A DNA stretch of 64,000 nt from positions 5,752,001-5,816,000 of the forward strand of contig JAEMBT020000005.1 in NCBI GenBank assembly GCA_018873245.2, in the 5' to 3' direction. Below the pieces are notes generated by a model that searched no databases, was not told the origin of the DNA, and saw only the letters and a list, made by a program, of their open reading frames with translations. Shown piece by piece: positions 1 through 13,500 of this stretch. Positions within the stretch are counted from its first letter, which is position 1. The number at the start of each line of letters is the position of its first letter. The stretch comes from Archegozetes longisetosus (taxonomy: Eukaryota; Arthropoda; Arachnida; Sarcoptiformes; Trhypochthoniidae). The position numbers and the translations under genes are program-made.

Positions 1-3000
1 ACCACTGTTAGCGTTTTGTCTTCTAGTGGCACATCGTTACTGCCGATCGAAAGCGAGTCTTTCAGCTTCCCTTCCTATTAAACAAAACAAATTTTAAATA
101 TTAGTTAACAATTAGCCAATAATTAGTTAAAATATTAGTTAACAATTAGCTAACAATTAGTTAAAAATCAATTGAGAATTAATTAGCAATTGTCAAGAAT
201 TAGCTGAAATTCAATCAAGAATTAGTCAAGAATCAGTCAAGAATTATTAGTGTAAATATTGAACTCAATTGATTTAGTTGACTAATCAACTAATCTCTAG
301 AATAAGGCTGTGAAGTCATCAGCCTTCCTAAAATACACATAATCCAATCCTCAAATCATATATCATTGGACTTGAAGAGATACATGAAAGTAAACAAGAT
401 ACTAATTGTGAAGCCAGCCTATTGTGAGACCAGTCTATTAGTAATATGATTATTATCAGTATTTTATGCCTGAAGAATTATATTGAGTCAAATGACAGGG
501 TTTGACGCTATCAATGAATGCATAAATATGTCAGAGTAATATTCTTGAAGCTGATATTTGTGGTAATCTTCAGGGAAATCTAGTAAAAACGGTATTTTTA
601 TCAATTTTATCAAAAAATACAACAGTATTAGAGTATTGCTCATAAATCCATTGCGTTTCTTATCCTTTCAGTCAATGGTACAGAGAGTTACATACTTTGA
701 ACCAAAGCAAGTATAAGACTGTAATTTTATTCCTATTGAGTGGTGTGCAATCATCAGAATTTCAATTGAATACTTGCATAAAAGAGCGCCTTCTGAACAT
801 GCATTTTCTTTTACCCAAAAACGACTATTTGCTCTGCTCTTCCAAATCCATGTGTATATAAAATTCATGTTTACCTTAGAATAAACTTCTCCTCAATTAT
901 ACTGAATCAAATTCTAGCCAATTATATGCAGCTAAGTTGTACTCAACAGTAGGCAAGCAAATTCTGGTAAATTATATGCAAGAAAATTCTAGTGAATTAT
1001 ATACGAGCAAATTCTAGTGAATTATATGGAACGGTTGTGCTAATATAAATGGCTAACACCACTAAAATGAGACGATCAACAGCTAATATTGATTAGATAC
1101 TCAACAATATTGATATTACTTATACTAACAGTAATTTTAATACTTCTACTCATATAATACGCAATTATAAAAGAGATCGATTTATAATAGCATTAATCCA
1201 ATTAACTTGAGTTGCATAGAAAGCCATTATCTTAATGTGAAACAAAAATAAATATATTTTTATCCATTGTATGTTTTCGTTGAAAACACTTCTCCACTCA
1301 GACCATGTGTTCATAGATTAAAGTTTAGATTTAAATAAATAAATATCTCCAAAATGACTTCAAATTATATTTAAGTCCATACACTCTATGTGTGTTTCTA
1401 ATTATGTTTCAACTCTTGACAAGTCTTATTAATAAGATTAATATTAATTTTTGTTATGTTTTTGCTGTTTATAAATCAATTTTGTTTAATTAGATTGAAT
1501 AGAATGAAACGCAATTTATAAACAAGTTCAGTTTGAACTAAGCACATTAACACACTTTTTGGCTTGTTAGTTAGGTGAGAGCAAAATTTCAGCTTAAAAC
1601 ATGTATTATTTATTTTGATTGACATTAGCTTGGATTCCGTGGTCTGGATTACTGAGAAAAAATCTCGTGTCACTCACTTGTCAGACATTGAGTATGAAAG
1701 TCAAGAATGACTGAACTCATAGTTGGCTAACTAGCCCACAATTCTATCAAAATGACGCATTTCATTCTATACATCATTCAGGATGTACTACTACATTTAA
1801 TATCTAATTCCTCATTAAATTTATATGAAATTCTTGCCAAGTTCTCTCCAATTTGTCCATCATATGATTGAAGCATTGATTTTCTCATAAGATATTTCAG
1901 ATGGATTCCAAACTTTTGTCAATATTTAGAATATTTAGAATATTTTACAATGAATCGATCAAAGAGTCAATTTGGAATATAATGAGAGAAATGAATTGAC
2001 AATATTTTAGAAGCAAATAATTCTGATAAATTATGATTCAGTAGCTGTTAGAGAGTAGAGTGAAAGTATTCAAAATTGATAAATAGCTTATCTGACCTTC
2101 AAGTGTTGAGTTATGACAATTTTACAAAAGAATTTGCAAACAATCTCAACATAGTCGATGATAACTAAATTGTTTAAATCAAAGGATCAAAAATGAAAAT
2201 TGAGAATACATATAATATATGAAAAGATTATTCTAATCACTTATATGAATTACGAGTGTCATTTTTAGATATGAGTTGAAACCATTTGATTATTTAACTA
2301 AATAAGATTTTAGTGAATTCACTAATGAATTCTAGAGAAGCTAATGGTTAGTATTAATATTTAGGGTAATGTTACTATAATTGAATTTAAGAATATAGAA
2401 AACTGGAAAACTTTTGCCAAAGTAATACAATCTGCTTGACTCTTTTAAATGAATTAAGCAATCTTTTGTTCTTCCATAAATCCTCAGATAATCTACTTTT
2501 ACGATTGTGAGCAAACAAATACATCGCAGACATTCCTCATTGCATTATATCTCCAGAAGCCATAAGTCGGAAAGGAATCAATTTTGATGCTTTGCTGTTA
2601 CGATTTCAACTGAAAATATTTCAGCACTACTTAAAAATAATTCAGAAAGCATAAAAGCTTTTATATAATAAGCTTTTGTAAATTGCAAACATAAGTTACA
2701 TTAAATATTGAATTTTAGTAAATGAATAGAGAGAAATAATTACAAAACATCTATTGCCATGGCACTCAATAAGCTTGTAAAATATGTCACTTTGATAAGA
2801 TACATATACAGTGAAACCTGTCTAACTAAGACACAGAGTTAGATGATTTAAAGAAAAATTGAAATAAGCCTAAGTCTCCTACGAACTTGTTTAGTCCATA
2901 TTTAATAACCGCTCAACCATATGTTCGAGTTAAGCAGGCTTTATTCAACTAAGAATATTTTTTTTCGTGTATCCAAATCTACAAAATATAACTAACGACT

Positions 3001-3412
3001 TACCAACACATTCAATAAATTGTTTCAATAGTGATTCATCTTTATTTCTATCAAGTTTTTTTTATCAATACTCTAAATTATTAATGTTAAGAAAAAAAAA
3101 CAGTGAATAAGACTAAACTGGCAAAGTCTTAAGGATGACTGAATACAATATGCTATAGAATAAAGAACTGAAAGGAGATCCATAGAACTTGTTTTATAAC
3201 ATATAAGAAAACCTCATTTTATCCCAAGGAATATTTAATCGAGCAAGACCTAGCTGTAAAACCAATTCCAGACTTAGTTCAACAATTCATAGAGATAAAG
3301 TGATTATCTTCTTATTTGGATCAGATCACTCATATCTAATATATAGATTGAATTGCATACTCGTTTCTTTCTTATCTGTTTAAGTCGTATAAATCAAAAT
3401 TTAGAACCAACT

Positions 3413-3473
<61 letters not shown>

Positions 3474-6400
3474 GTATCCTATACCAATGTATGTGTGAGT
3501 AACTGCTTGATTGTACCAACAATTTACTATCAATTTGAAAAATGTAGATGATCCCTCTTTTTGTAATTATTGTTCAACGGTTTCACTATAATTGTTGAGT
3601 GGAATTACTGAGTAGGATTATTGAGTATAATTAAAGTTTAAGAATAGTTTTTGAAAAATAATATACAAATTTGAATGTTTTAGTCACAAGTGTCATACAA
3701 ATGGCACAAAGCGTAAAACCAGATGTCTTTCAGACGTAGGTTTTCTAACTTTATTTTCAACTAAACAATATGTTTAGATACAAAAAACTAATTTATTACA
3801 GCTGTAATTCAAATTACAGCATAACCATTTGAAACTGTTTATCACTAAATTTATGACTCTTATGACTCAGTATCAAAATCTAGAACTGAAACTTTGAATT
3901 AGCCATTGAGCAAAAAATTTCACATCTAATTAGTTAAATTGAAGTGTTGTTGCGCTGAAACACGAACAAATTTGATTTAAACTGAAATTCAAATTAAGCA
4001 GCTATTTAAATGATTGCATGCGGTTTTTAAAAATATATATTTTCAATGAAAATACCATTGAGTGACCAAATTGATTTAGACATTTAACATTCTTGTTTAT
4101 TAAATTTCTCAGTTTTAATGAATATTTCATGTAAAAATTTCATCTTCAAACTGTCACAATATTTACTTAACATTTAAACATTTTTCAGATGTATTGATAA
4201 TCTGTGTTAGTCCATGTTACAAATTGAATTTTCTATTCAATAGTGAGCTTCAAAATATATTTGAAGATAGAAATCACGGATCATCGTGAGCATTACTAGT
4301 CATTTGAAATGTTCAGATGTTCAATTATTAATTAGGTAATTCCACAAAATTGTAATTAATCTTAATTGACGAAAAGTTGTCAACAAGAAGGAACTATTGA
4401 AGCAAAAAAATTGCTCAAGACTACGATTATAAATGCTAAGAAGCTAAGAAGTGAAAGCTGGCTAAAATTTGAGGCTTACAGTGCATAGTGACCACTAGTA
4501 CTTGATATAACACTTAAGACAATTAGATATTATAGGAGAAAAACAAGTTGATCAAAAATGAAACAATCAAAATGGTAAGGCAAGAATAAGTCTTATTTAA
4601 TATAATGAGATAACCTTTCAAGTTAGATAGAGGTATATGGTTTTATGGTAAACAAGCTTATTTAGTTGAAAAAGTAGCGAATATTTTCAATAACATGTTT
4701 TCCATACCATCAACATGATTACTGACATGAATCGATACTATCAAATCATACCTTTTTTAAGTGACACGCTTTTTAAAGTCATAAATCATTGCATCTCTTT
4801 TCCACTATTAATCACTATTTATCTTTTCTGCTTCGTTATAACAACTAGAATTTTGTTGTATAATACTTGCCAATACCCGTTGTGCAAGACAAACATGTAA
4901 GAAGTGAATCATTTTAATATACCTATGATTTAAATTGAATATAGCGGAAACAATTTATGCGAAAAGAGGAATTAGGTTAGGGAAGAGTGACATAGGCTGC
5001 TGTTAAAACAATATACAGAGCTTTGAGTATTGTAGGCCGCACGCATTATATGCATTGCAAACTTCCACATGGAAAACTTTATTTAAATCAAATTGTTTCC
5101 TTTCACTCCAACTATTTTCTTTACAACTAATCTTAAAGTTTCCTCAATTTTTGCCCTTTCACTGCAATCAATTTTTTGAGCAAAAATCTTCAATTTTCCT
5201 AAATCGGTCAAAATGTATAGGAGCTTTTATACTACTAAAGATCAATTTCTTGGTTGTCTTATTCTTAAATCATAGCTAAAATACATCGTTTAAAAGACAG
5301 GGTCATTTGTTCAATAAATACACACATAAACTAATAATAAATTAGAAAAATTAGATTTTAAATACACAGAGCAATTAAAGGGTTAAATATAGACATAAGT
5401 ACGTGTGTGTTTTCACTATACAGAAGTTTAAATATACCTTTGATTGAAGGAAACAAGCAATTAATCAGTTTGAAATAGACTGTATTGTGACCAACATATA
5501 AACCTTTGTACTGTGTACCAAAACGGAAACATGACTTTTATATCTCAAGTAATCTAAGTTGAAGCGATTAGAAGGTTTTGGGTGAAATAAAGCTTTGGTT
5601 CTACCTTTTGTCTAGCAGCTAAGCGGCATAAGAGAGATATGACAGAACCGGCAGAGTTTTGACATGAAAATATTTTAGCTTCCATGTAAATTATCATCCT
5701 GCCATTCAAATGACATTGTGTCACGCCTAAATGGCTAACTTTTCAAGTTATGGTTCCTCAACTAAAATCTTCTATCCATTTATCTTGTTTTGCATTTATC
5801 TTCATAAATCAATTACCTCTCAATTTCTATTTAATTTCAAATTAATCAAATTCAAATTAATTTATTAACAAATTGTCAAATATAGACGGAAAACGTAAGG
5901 AAAAGTAGTTAAGAAATGTTAAGCAAGAATTAATTAATATTTTGATGACATAAGAATTAGGAAAAAAGAGCATAAAAGAGCATAAAAGAATTAGAAAGTG
6001 GTATTATTATAGACATAAAAATAAGTAGAAATAGTTAAGATAGAGACTAAGAAGAGAAACTAAGTATTGGGTATAATAAAAAATCTAAATATAGAAAAAT
6101 TCATGATCTTTATATCCTATTTTCAACTGTTTAGAACACCACTAGTTTTCTACAGAAAAACAACTTCAATTTCCAAATGTCAATATTTATAGAAATGAAG
6201 ATATCTTTCAGCTGAAAAATTATTCTGAGTATTTGTCAAACTTATCGATTGTTATACTTTTAGAGACGTCAATATAAATCTACGGTTTGATATGGTTTTT
6301 GCACTTTTGGAAGTTTAGAATTGATAGAAAGTGAGTGGTAAGTCAGTAAAAGTCTGGATACAATTAAAATTTGGATTCCAAAAGTTGAAGTCGATATCAA

Positions 6401-9400
6401 AACTTATAGAGTAGAGCTGGAAAACCATATTTTTAGTCAATACTCCTCAACCGAATTCAACTGAATTGAACTTCTCTGAGCGCCTGCTCAGAGAAAGGCT
6501 CAACTAAATCTAATAAAAGTTAAATCCTATAGTAATCTCGAGTTGATTTAAATTATGGAATTGTTGATACTTTTATCTTTATAAATATAAGCAGATGTTT
6601 GAAAATCTAGCGTAAAGTATGTAATTAATTTTCAATATTGTTCTCATGATAAAGTTTTAGTGAAAGGCTTTTAGTGAAAGGCTGGTTTGGTGAAAGGTTT
6701 GTTTAGTGAAAGCAAATTAAGATTGGATCTGAAAAAATAAACTATTTTGGCTCAGGTCCCATGTAATAGGAAACAGTAAAACGAGATGAATGCAACCAAA
6801 AGGTGCTAAATATTGGCATGTCTTCATCCACTGGTTAAGATTTGATCTTAAAATGAGAATCATGTTAACAGAATTATTAATTACTAAAATCAACAAATAA
6901 ATAAACACTGACACCATTAACCCATAAGTCTTTCGATAGTCTCTGATTGGATGAGATAAACAAAATATTTCAATATTCATGTATCTACTCTGAAACGGGT
7001 GATGGCACACGATTTATAAATGGATGAGAAAAACAAATATGAAGATTTGAAAACTTTCTGAAGGATTCTTAAAAAATACAGTGAACTGGCTTTTATAGTA
7101 AGGTAAGATATAGAGAACTACTAGAATGAGCTAGACTCTGACAAATGATGTGATTGTTGGGCTACTCACACTATACCCAATTTGGTGAAGTGGCACTATA
7201 ACGAAGGGAGTTCAAGTGCATAAAGGCGTAGACTGATAGAGAGAGGAGACTGTAGTCGTAAAAGAAGTGTTTATGCATTATGGAAGTGTTCATACTTATA
7301 TTAATGTTATAAAATATGATGTAAGCTATTTTGAAAGAAGGAAAATAAGGTAGCAGTGGTTGAATATTTGGGAATTTTCAGGCATTACTTATTTATTGCG
7401 TATAGCGGCCCTAAAAGTTGACATAATTAAATAAATAATGCTTAGAAGTGAGGCCTAAAGTAACATAATATTACTCTAGCATAAACTGTAAAGCAGGCCA
7501 ACACTGTAGCATAATAAAAGCCAGACTTCACTATTCTTAGGATCTTCTATTGATTGCATAACTGTCTTTTTGGTGGATTGGCAACAATAGGAGTGGAGAA
7601 TAAGGAGCGTCAAAACGTTAGCAATAAAATACAGACATTGGCGATAATAGAATGGATTGGATAGGCGTTGGCAAAATAGTTGATATCATATTGTATAATA
7701 GTTGATTATATCATATTAGATTTGTCATAACTGTACTAAAGTAACATTAAAACCATAATTAAAAACACGAAAATTGCAACATCTACTAATCGATAGCCAT
7801 TAGAACGTTGTATTCTCCACACACAAAAACACTAAATTATATTCGAGATATTGCATTTTCCAAATGACTGGTTTATCAAACTATGTTCACTCAATCGTGT
7901 CGACTCAAATTAATTGGAAAGTAAGTTCCTCTGTCAAATTTTATTGGGATTAGATTCAAATTTCACTAAAGACTGATTCAAGTTTGATTTAAACTGGATA
8001 TATAGTTGGATCAAAAGTTGACTTGTTAACACACAATATGTGCAAACTTCAGATTCGTATCAACTGTCCCAACAAATCAGCCTTAGAGGGTTGAAATTTA
8101 GTTCAAATGAGTTGTATTGAGAAAAGCAGTCATTTTTCAGCTTAATATCTCGATCAATTTGATGAATATTTGATGAATATTTGATGATAAAGTTTGTTTT
8201 ATTAGAAGTGTACGATAATTATGTTGGAGATGAATAGCGACTGTTGCAAAAATATCTAAAATTAGTTGATTGACTAAACCTATTTTATACTTTAATTATT
8301 GATTTATCATTAATGTATTGCGTCCTCTCAGATTGGTGTTCCTTAAACAACAATGAATAACAAAAGACTCAAAATTAATCACTTCTACTATAGGCTGCAG
8401 TAAAAAATTCTATACAATATAATCATCTCTCCCCATAATAGCTCACAAAAATAAGTCCATTTTAGACTCTCCTCCATCGCACAAACATCTATTCTTTGCA
8501 TCTATTCCTCAACCATTAATGATTTGATAACAAATAGAAATATGTTTAAAAGAAAGCTATTTTCAAATGGCATCAACCCAACATTTATTCAGTCAAATCT
8601 ATGTTTTATTAATTGGTCCTCTTTGAAAAGGGCCAATTTGAGAAAAAAGAATCAAAAGTAAATGGTTTAGAAATATGATCAGCAATGATCATTTGATTAT
8701 ATGGACCGTAAAATATACAGTTATTCAATATTTAAGTTTAATTCTCAAGTAATACTATTAACATTAGAGGCAATACTTATTCATTCGTAGCATCAACATA
8801 GAATTCAACACAGAATTCAACACAGAATTCAACATAGAATTATTGATTACGTATTTTCAAGTATTTAAACAGGAATATTCTGCTTTAAACTAGAATTCAA
8901 CTCTATTTACTCTCAATTCTATCGATATTTTAAATCATTTTGAATCAGTACTATATTCTAAACATAAGATCAGTCTTAAAATAATCCCATCTGAATGCCT
9001 ATCAGTCGAATGTCTGAGACAGAAAAAAACCTGAAATAATCTCACTTTAATTTATTTGAGATCTAGGAGAGAATTGCATTTTCTGTTGAGTCCTTATAAC
9101 AGAAGTGAAGTTTGCTTTAATGTGATAGCATTGAAACCGTTGACAAACGATAACACAATCAATGCTAACACTACGCAATGTATTCTTCTGGCTCTCAATA
9201 CAATCTAATCAAATTTAAACGTTTTATTACTTACACCTCGAGGAAGTTTTGCATATTTGCCAGTTCTAGTGTCTCGAATACTTGATATCTCCAAGAACTC
9301 GGTTTCCTAAACAAAACAAATACTATTATTATTATTTGTTCACAATCGACTAAAAGATTGTAAATTAATCCAATTCTAGTTTGATGAGAATAACTTTTAG

Positions 9401-12400
9401 GGTATGATAGGAAGAAGACTTACAGATGATGTGTAAAGTTAGGCAATAAAGATAATAAAAGGCAGTGTTGTAGTGGGCAAATAATTTATCTGGTATTTAA
9501 TAGCTTTTAATTAGAGTCCATGTCAAACAAGATTGGATTAAATCTATTGTCAGTTAGGATGAATCATTTTAATTGTATTTGAATGCATAAAAACTATTGC
9601 AGAATTGCTAATTTTAAACTTGGCTCAATAAACATGTGCTGCTAAGCAGCTGTTAATTCAATTGAAACCTTTTTTCCAAGTCTCTGCTAAATAGCAATAA
9701 AAATCCAATTATAATGCATGTAATTGAACGAGAAATGCCTGAAAGCATTTCAATTGGGAGATTTAAACCTTATTGGATTAGCTGTTGAGAAAATGAGGTA
9801 TGAATAGTTAATAAAATTAGAGAATATAAATGCCAAATATTCACGAATATCATTGACAATAGAATAACTATTTACATGTTAACACTCATGTAGAACTCAT
9901 GTTGAATTCACGTACAACTCGTGTACAATTCTTGTACAACCCATATAAAATCCATATAAAATCTTTATTTTCCGTCTGCCTACCACTTTATAGCTCAAGT
10001 TGTGTAGATCGCATCCACCAAATAAGGGTATACTAAGAAACTGTATGACTGAGAAGTTTGAGCTAGGCTATTTTTATGACAAAGAGACCAATGGCCAGTC
10101 CGGTAAATAGAAATCTATAACCTGTGATTGACGGCTTGTTACAACTAGTACAAGTATAATAGTAAATTAACGATATAAGTTATCATAGGTTGTTTAATCA
10201 TATGTAAATATCCTTTCTTATCGATATCTAGCATTAAAGGTCAACTTTCTATTAGTAATTATAATCACCTATTTTGTCAACATTTAATTTAATTAATTAC
10301 TAAATTTATTAAATATATAATTGTATTTTGCTAACTAAGAATCAACTATAAACTTTTTATCAAGCAACTCTAGATTAAGAAATTGGAAGAGTATATTTGT
10401 TATTTTAAAGTTGAAAATATTGACTTAAAAAGTGAATTGCGTAATAATCTGTTAGAACAGATAATAAAAAGAGCGAATATTTAATCAGTCTACTCATTTG
10501 TGAGCCTCTTCAGTCGAGATTCTTTCAGTGCTAAGTAATCTCTAATCTTTATTTATTTGTTTTAAATAACGTCTAATTATTGGAAATTTATTTAAATTAC
10601 ATGTAAATAAAGTAAAACTAACCCTCAAGTAATTAAGTTAGTATCGAATCTACTCATTTTTCATCAGCTGCTTAATTACTCAGTCAAACAAATCTTACTG
10701 CAATGCAATCATTTTATGATTGAGATGTAATCTTTTCAAAGAATCTAATTTCAGTGCATTTACTCAGATCAAGGGCTTGGCTCGAACATAAAATCTATGT
10801 TAATTTCAAATGAGACATAAGTAACGGTTAAAGAAAAAGATTTAGGTATGATTATGAATTACAATAATAGTAATTTACGTAAACATTTATTCAGATGCTT
10901 CAACTATAAATTAAGTAATAGCGGTCACATAATATTCATGATAACAGAATATTTTTTATTCAGAATAACAACAATATTTCTTATTCGGAATAGTAGACTA
11001 TTTCTTATTGATAACAACAGAATATTTATTATTCAGAATAACAGAATATTCTATATTAGGAATAATGGAATATTCCATATTAGGAATTACAGAATATTCG
11101 TTATTCAGAAATAACTGAGCAAACTGAATAATAGTCTAGAACAAGAGCATCTGTTCTGAGTCACATCGAATCTCTATTTAGATTTATATATAAAAAATAA
11201 GTAAATACAACAGATTCACTCTGTTTCTTAACACAATGTTCAGCTGTCAGTTTGTGTACTCTAAAAGTCATTACCTTATTTTGATCTGTCCAGTAAAGAA
11301 AGAAACCTTTTTTGTCGACTCTAAGAGTGACTGGAGTACCGATTCCTGAATCCTATAGAGAAATAAAGAAAAAATAATTATAACTAAGTTTAATTTGATA
11401 AAGTAATGAACAGTTGTATTGCTAAACAAACTAATCCTATTTTAGAGGAAGTTTGTAAATAACGGGAAAGACTACAATTCCATTGTTTATTCCACAAGAG
11501 ATACTATATTTTCGCCTGAATTCACTGATGTAGCAAAAAATCGATATCTCTCTTCTTTAAATTCAAATAGCTTTCATTTGCAATTAAACATTTTATATCC
11601 GAAAAGATTAAAGCGCGTTAGTGCGGTACAAATAATGGTTGGCAACAGAATCAGCAAAACAATCAGCAACCGAATTGGCTACTGAATCGACTTCTGAATC
11701 AACTGCTCAATCGAATACAGAATCTGTTTAAACTGAAGCTATTTTCAGACCTGATGGTGTATAATGTGTATAATGTGTGTAAATAAATAAAATTTGCAAT
11801 TTGCTCGGTTAAACTACCAATTGTTCACTAAATTAACCAGTAAAATTGGCTTATTTACTCTACTTTTTATCCCAAAGTAAACTAATTTTCGTTTTAATCA
11901 TATAAGAAATATAATTTACTGCTTTATAGATTTTGATTGCTTACATTCCATTTATTTTAGGGCTTTAGAAATAGGTATTATTTTAGAAGTAGATATTGTT
12001 TTAGAAATACATTAGTTGTGTAGTGGGTATAAAACGCAAATGAAGTTCTCCTACGAGCACTTGTATAGAATTTGGGCGGAGGAAGTGATCATTTTTTGCT
12101 TTATTGCAAATTCTATGTAAATGAGCTCATTTTTGTTTGTTGTTCGGTTCAAAATAATTGCTTCCACTCGAAAGCCCAAGCTTTAGCAAAGTCTAGTCTA
12201 TCGGGTTTCGACATATTTCCTAAAATTGATCGATTTGTAACAAAAACACATTTAATAAAGTTATATAAACGGAGATCTGTCCCTCTATGAACAGTTAGCT
12301 ATCATCTTATAGAAGACAATTTATCAAACTTATAGCTTTTGTTATCTCATAAATTGTGATAAAATATTATATATCGAGTATCGGAAAACTTATTTCTTAG

Positions 12401-13318
12401 CCAGCAATTAGAGTCTAGTTCAATGTGGACCACTATATTATGTAAGCCAAGGACAATAGCGAAGTGAACTGAAGTGCATATCACATCACTTTACATGCTA
12501 TTGGACGCAATCAATTCTATTATACAATACATCTCTGAAGTTATGCTCTTCATAGTCGCATACATACAGGCATATAGTTATGCATTTCATAGGAACATAC
12601 ATACAGGCATAGAGTAATGCTCCTGGTAGACACATACTTACACACATACATCTATGCTCTTCGTACACACATACATCTATTCTCTTCATAGACATACACA
12701 TCTATGCTCTTCATAGACATACACATCTATGCTCTTCATAGACATACACATCTATGCTCTTCATAGACATACACATCTATGCTCTTCATAGACATACACG
12801 TCTATGCTCCTCATAGATACATACAGTAATGCTCCTCACACTTGTGTCACTACTGCATCTCATCTCATACATAATGATTTAATACACTCTCGATCACTAA
12901 AATTGCTTCAATTGAATCACTTGTGGCTGAACTGATATCTCTCGCGAGTATTTTTACGTCTGAATTTGATTTTCATATAGTCTTTATACTATATTTTCTG
13001 ACTAATCCTTAAGGACATTATCAATAATAAGAGTGGAGAGTGACAGACGAAATCAAATGGAGAGCTCATCAGAAGATGTTTGAACTAATGCACTGTAGCT
13101 ATAATTATTCAGACTTTTCTATTGAGTCAACTACTATTTTGATTAAGTATTTATCGATCGTGGCCTCAAATCATATGATTGTTACATTGATAGAAATACG
13201 CAACAAATACATAAAAACACGTAAGAAATATATAAGAAATACGCGACAGATACACAACACATAAATACACAAGAAATACATGACAACACTGAGGAGATCT
13301 GGACATCAAAATGAAAGG

Positions 13319-13365
<47 letters not shown>

Positions 13366-13500
13366 TTGCAAATAATCAAAATTAAACAAGTCATAACATA
13401 CATCATCCCATTTAATGAATTTATTTCCTTCTTGTAAACTGAGCGGAACTGATATTTGTTTCAGTTGGACCACATGGACACCAGCCTTTGCACTGGCCAT
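1..13500 (-). CDS. Plc21C: Phospholipase C beta (Plc21C/PLCB1 type), 5' part, runs off the left edge
   Basis: Gq-activated enzyme that splits PIP2 into IP3 and diacylglycerol at the plasma membrane. Four coding exons are visible on the minus strand: 13402-13500, 11275-11352, 9235-9306 and 1-74 (continuing leftwards). All have GT/AG borders, and the first three junctions are phase 0. Exon 1 starts MASAKAGVHVVQLKQ and contains SLQEGNKFIKWDD. Exon 2 gives DSGIGTPVTLRVDKKGFF followed by LYWTDQNK. Exon 3 gives SSIRDTRTGKYAKLPRG. Exon 4 ends in LEDKTLTV. Together these are the N-terminal PH domain (about 107 residues visible) and match the order and spacing of fly Plc21C and human PLCB1, including WTDQNK and RDTRTG. 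They do not fit PLCB4/norpA-type N-termini as well. The start is the ATG at 13500. EF-hands, X/Y catalytic barrel, C2 and the Gq-binding tail must lie beyond position 1. Introns are very long (9160, 1968 and 2049 bases). Confidence 0.93.
907..1029. repeat. 25-bp tandem repeat, about 4 units
   Basis: Variants of 'caaattctagtgaattat' recur at about 907, 957, 983 and 1008. The last three are spaced 25 bases apart and the first is offset by a 25-base spacer. AT-rich minisatellite inside a PLC-beta intron. Confidence 0.6.
2807..2946 (+). mobile_element. MITE family A, copy 1 (pogo/Tc1-mariner-like), degraded
   Basis: Begins TA-CAGTGAAACCTGTCTAAC and ends in the diverged inverse of that end (gttaagcaggcttta-like, 2930-2946). 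Length is about 138 bp, matching the two clearer copies at 27109-27249 and 36746-36882. CAGT-type ends beside TA suggest non-autonomous members of the pogo/Tigger branch. No transposase is present. Confidence 0.5.
3417..3470. repeat. (CT)27 microsatellite
   Basis: Uninterrupted CT dinucleotide run of 54 bases inside the longest PLC-beta intron. In the transcript sense (minus strand) it reads as (GA)n. Confidence 0.97.
6472..6495. other. Perfect 10-bp hairpin, 4-base loop
   Basis: TTCTCTGAGC (6472-6481) and its exact inverse GCTCAGAGAA (6486-6495) are separated by GCCT. It is unusually GC-rich for this intron. No known element was recognised. Confidence 0.55.
8795..8841. repeat. 12-bp tandem repeat, about 4 units
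   Basis: Units of 'acacagaattca' with minor variation, in the PLC-beta intron about 400 bases from exon 3. Confidence 0.8.
9307..11274 (-). other. PLC-beta intron 2 with palindromic AT repeat
   Basis: Intron of 1968 bases between the exons ending WTDQNK and starting ETEFLE. No coding exon was seen. Its only notable content is the 'attcagaataacagaatatt' repeat field at about 10933-11113. A small open frame there is a by-product of the repeat. Confidence 0.75.
10933..11113. repeat. Imperfect palindromic tandem repeat (gaatattc-rich)
   Basis: About six to eight variants of a 22-30 bp unit built from 'attcagaataacagaatatt'. GAATATTC is itself a palindrome, so each unit can fold. Located in a PLC-beta intron. 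Confidence 0.65.
12640..12835. repeat. 25-bp minisatellite, 7 good copies
   Basis: The word 'tctatgctcttcatagacat' recurs at 12651, 12676, 12701, 12726, 12751, 12776 and 12801, exactly 25 bases apart. The central units are identical and the edge units diverged. Related, longer and more diverged units extend upstream to about 12510. Confidence 0.92.
13323..13362. repeat. (GA)20 microsatellite
   Basis: Pure GA run just inside the first PLC-beta intron. It reads as (CT)n in the transcript. Confidence 0.97.

Larger units (their letters stand above)
75..9234 (-). other. PLC-beta intron 3 (9.2 kb), no coding exon seen
   Basis: Non-coding AT-rich DNA between the third and fourth visible exons of the PLC-beta gene, with GT donor at 9234-9233 and AG acceptor at 76-75. 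It holds a 25-bp repeat cluster (907-1029), a MITE (2807-2946), a CT microsatellite (3417-3470), a perfect 10-bp hairpin (6472-6495) and a 12-bp repeat (8795-8841). Around 85-290 there is a loose run of repeated 'attagttaacaattag' words. Short open frames here lack splice context and protein similarity. The length is far above that of the neighbouring genes' introns, so regulatory elements could be present, but none was recognised. Confidence 0.8.
11353..13401 (-). other. PLC-beta intron 1 with minisatellite and GA tract
   Basis: First intron of the PLC-beta gene (2049 bases, GT at 13401-13400). It contains the 25-bp minisatellite at about 12640-12835 and a (GA)20 run at 13323-13362, only about 40 bases inside the donor. 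No coding exon was recognised. Confidence 0.75.

Noticed and set aside
12072-12290. 72-codon plus-strand open frame in PLC-beta intron 1
   Set aside because: No similarity, no splice context and no neighbouring coding segments; consistent with chance.
13182-13500. Frames rich in Ser-Leu repeats near the PLC-beta first exon
   Set aside because: They are translations of the GA/CT microsatellite. Only the first 33 codons of the frame starting at 13500 are real (exon 1).
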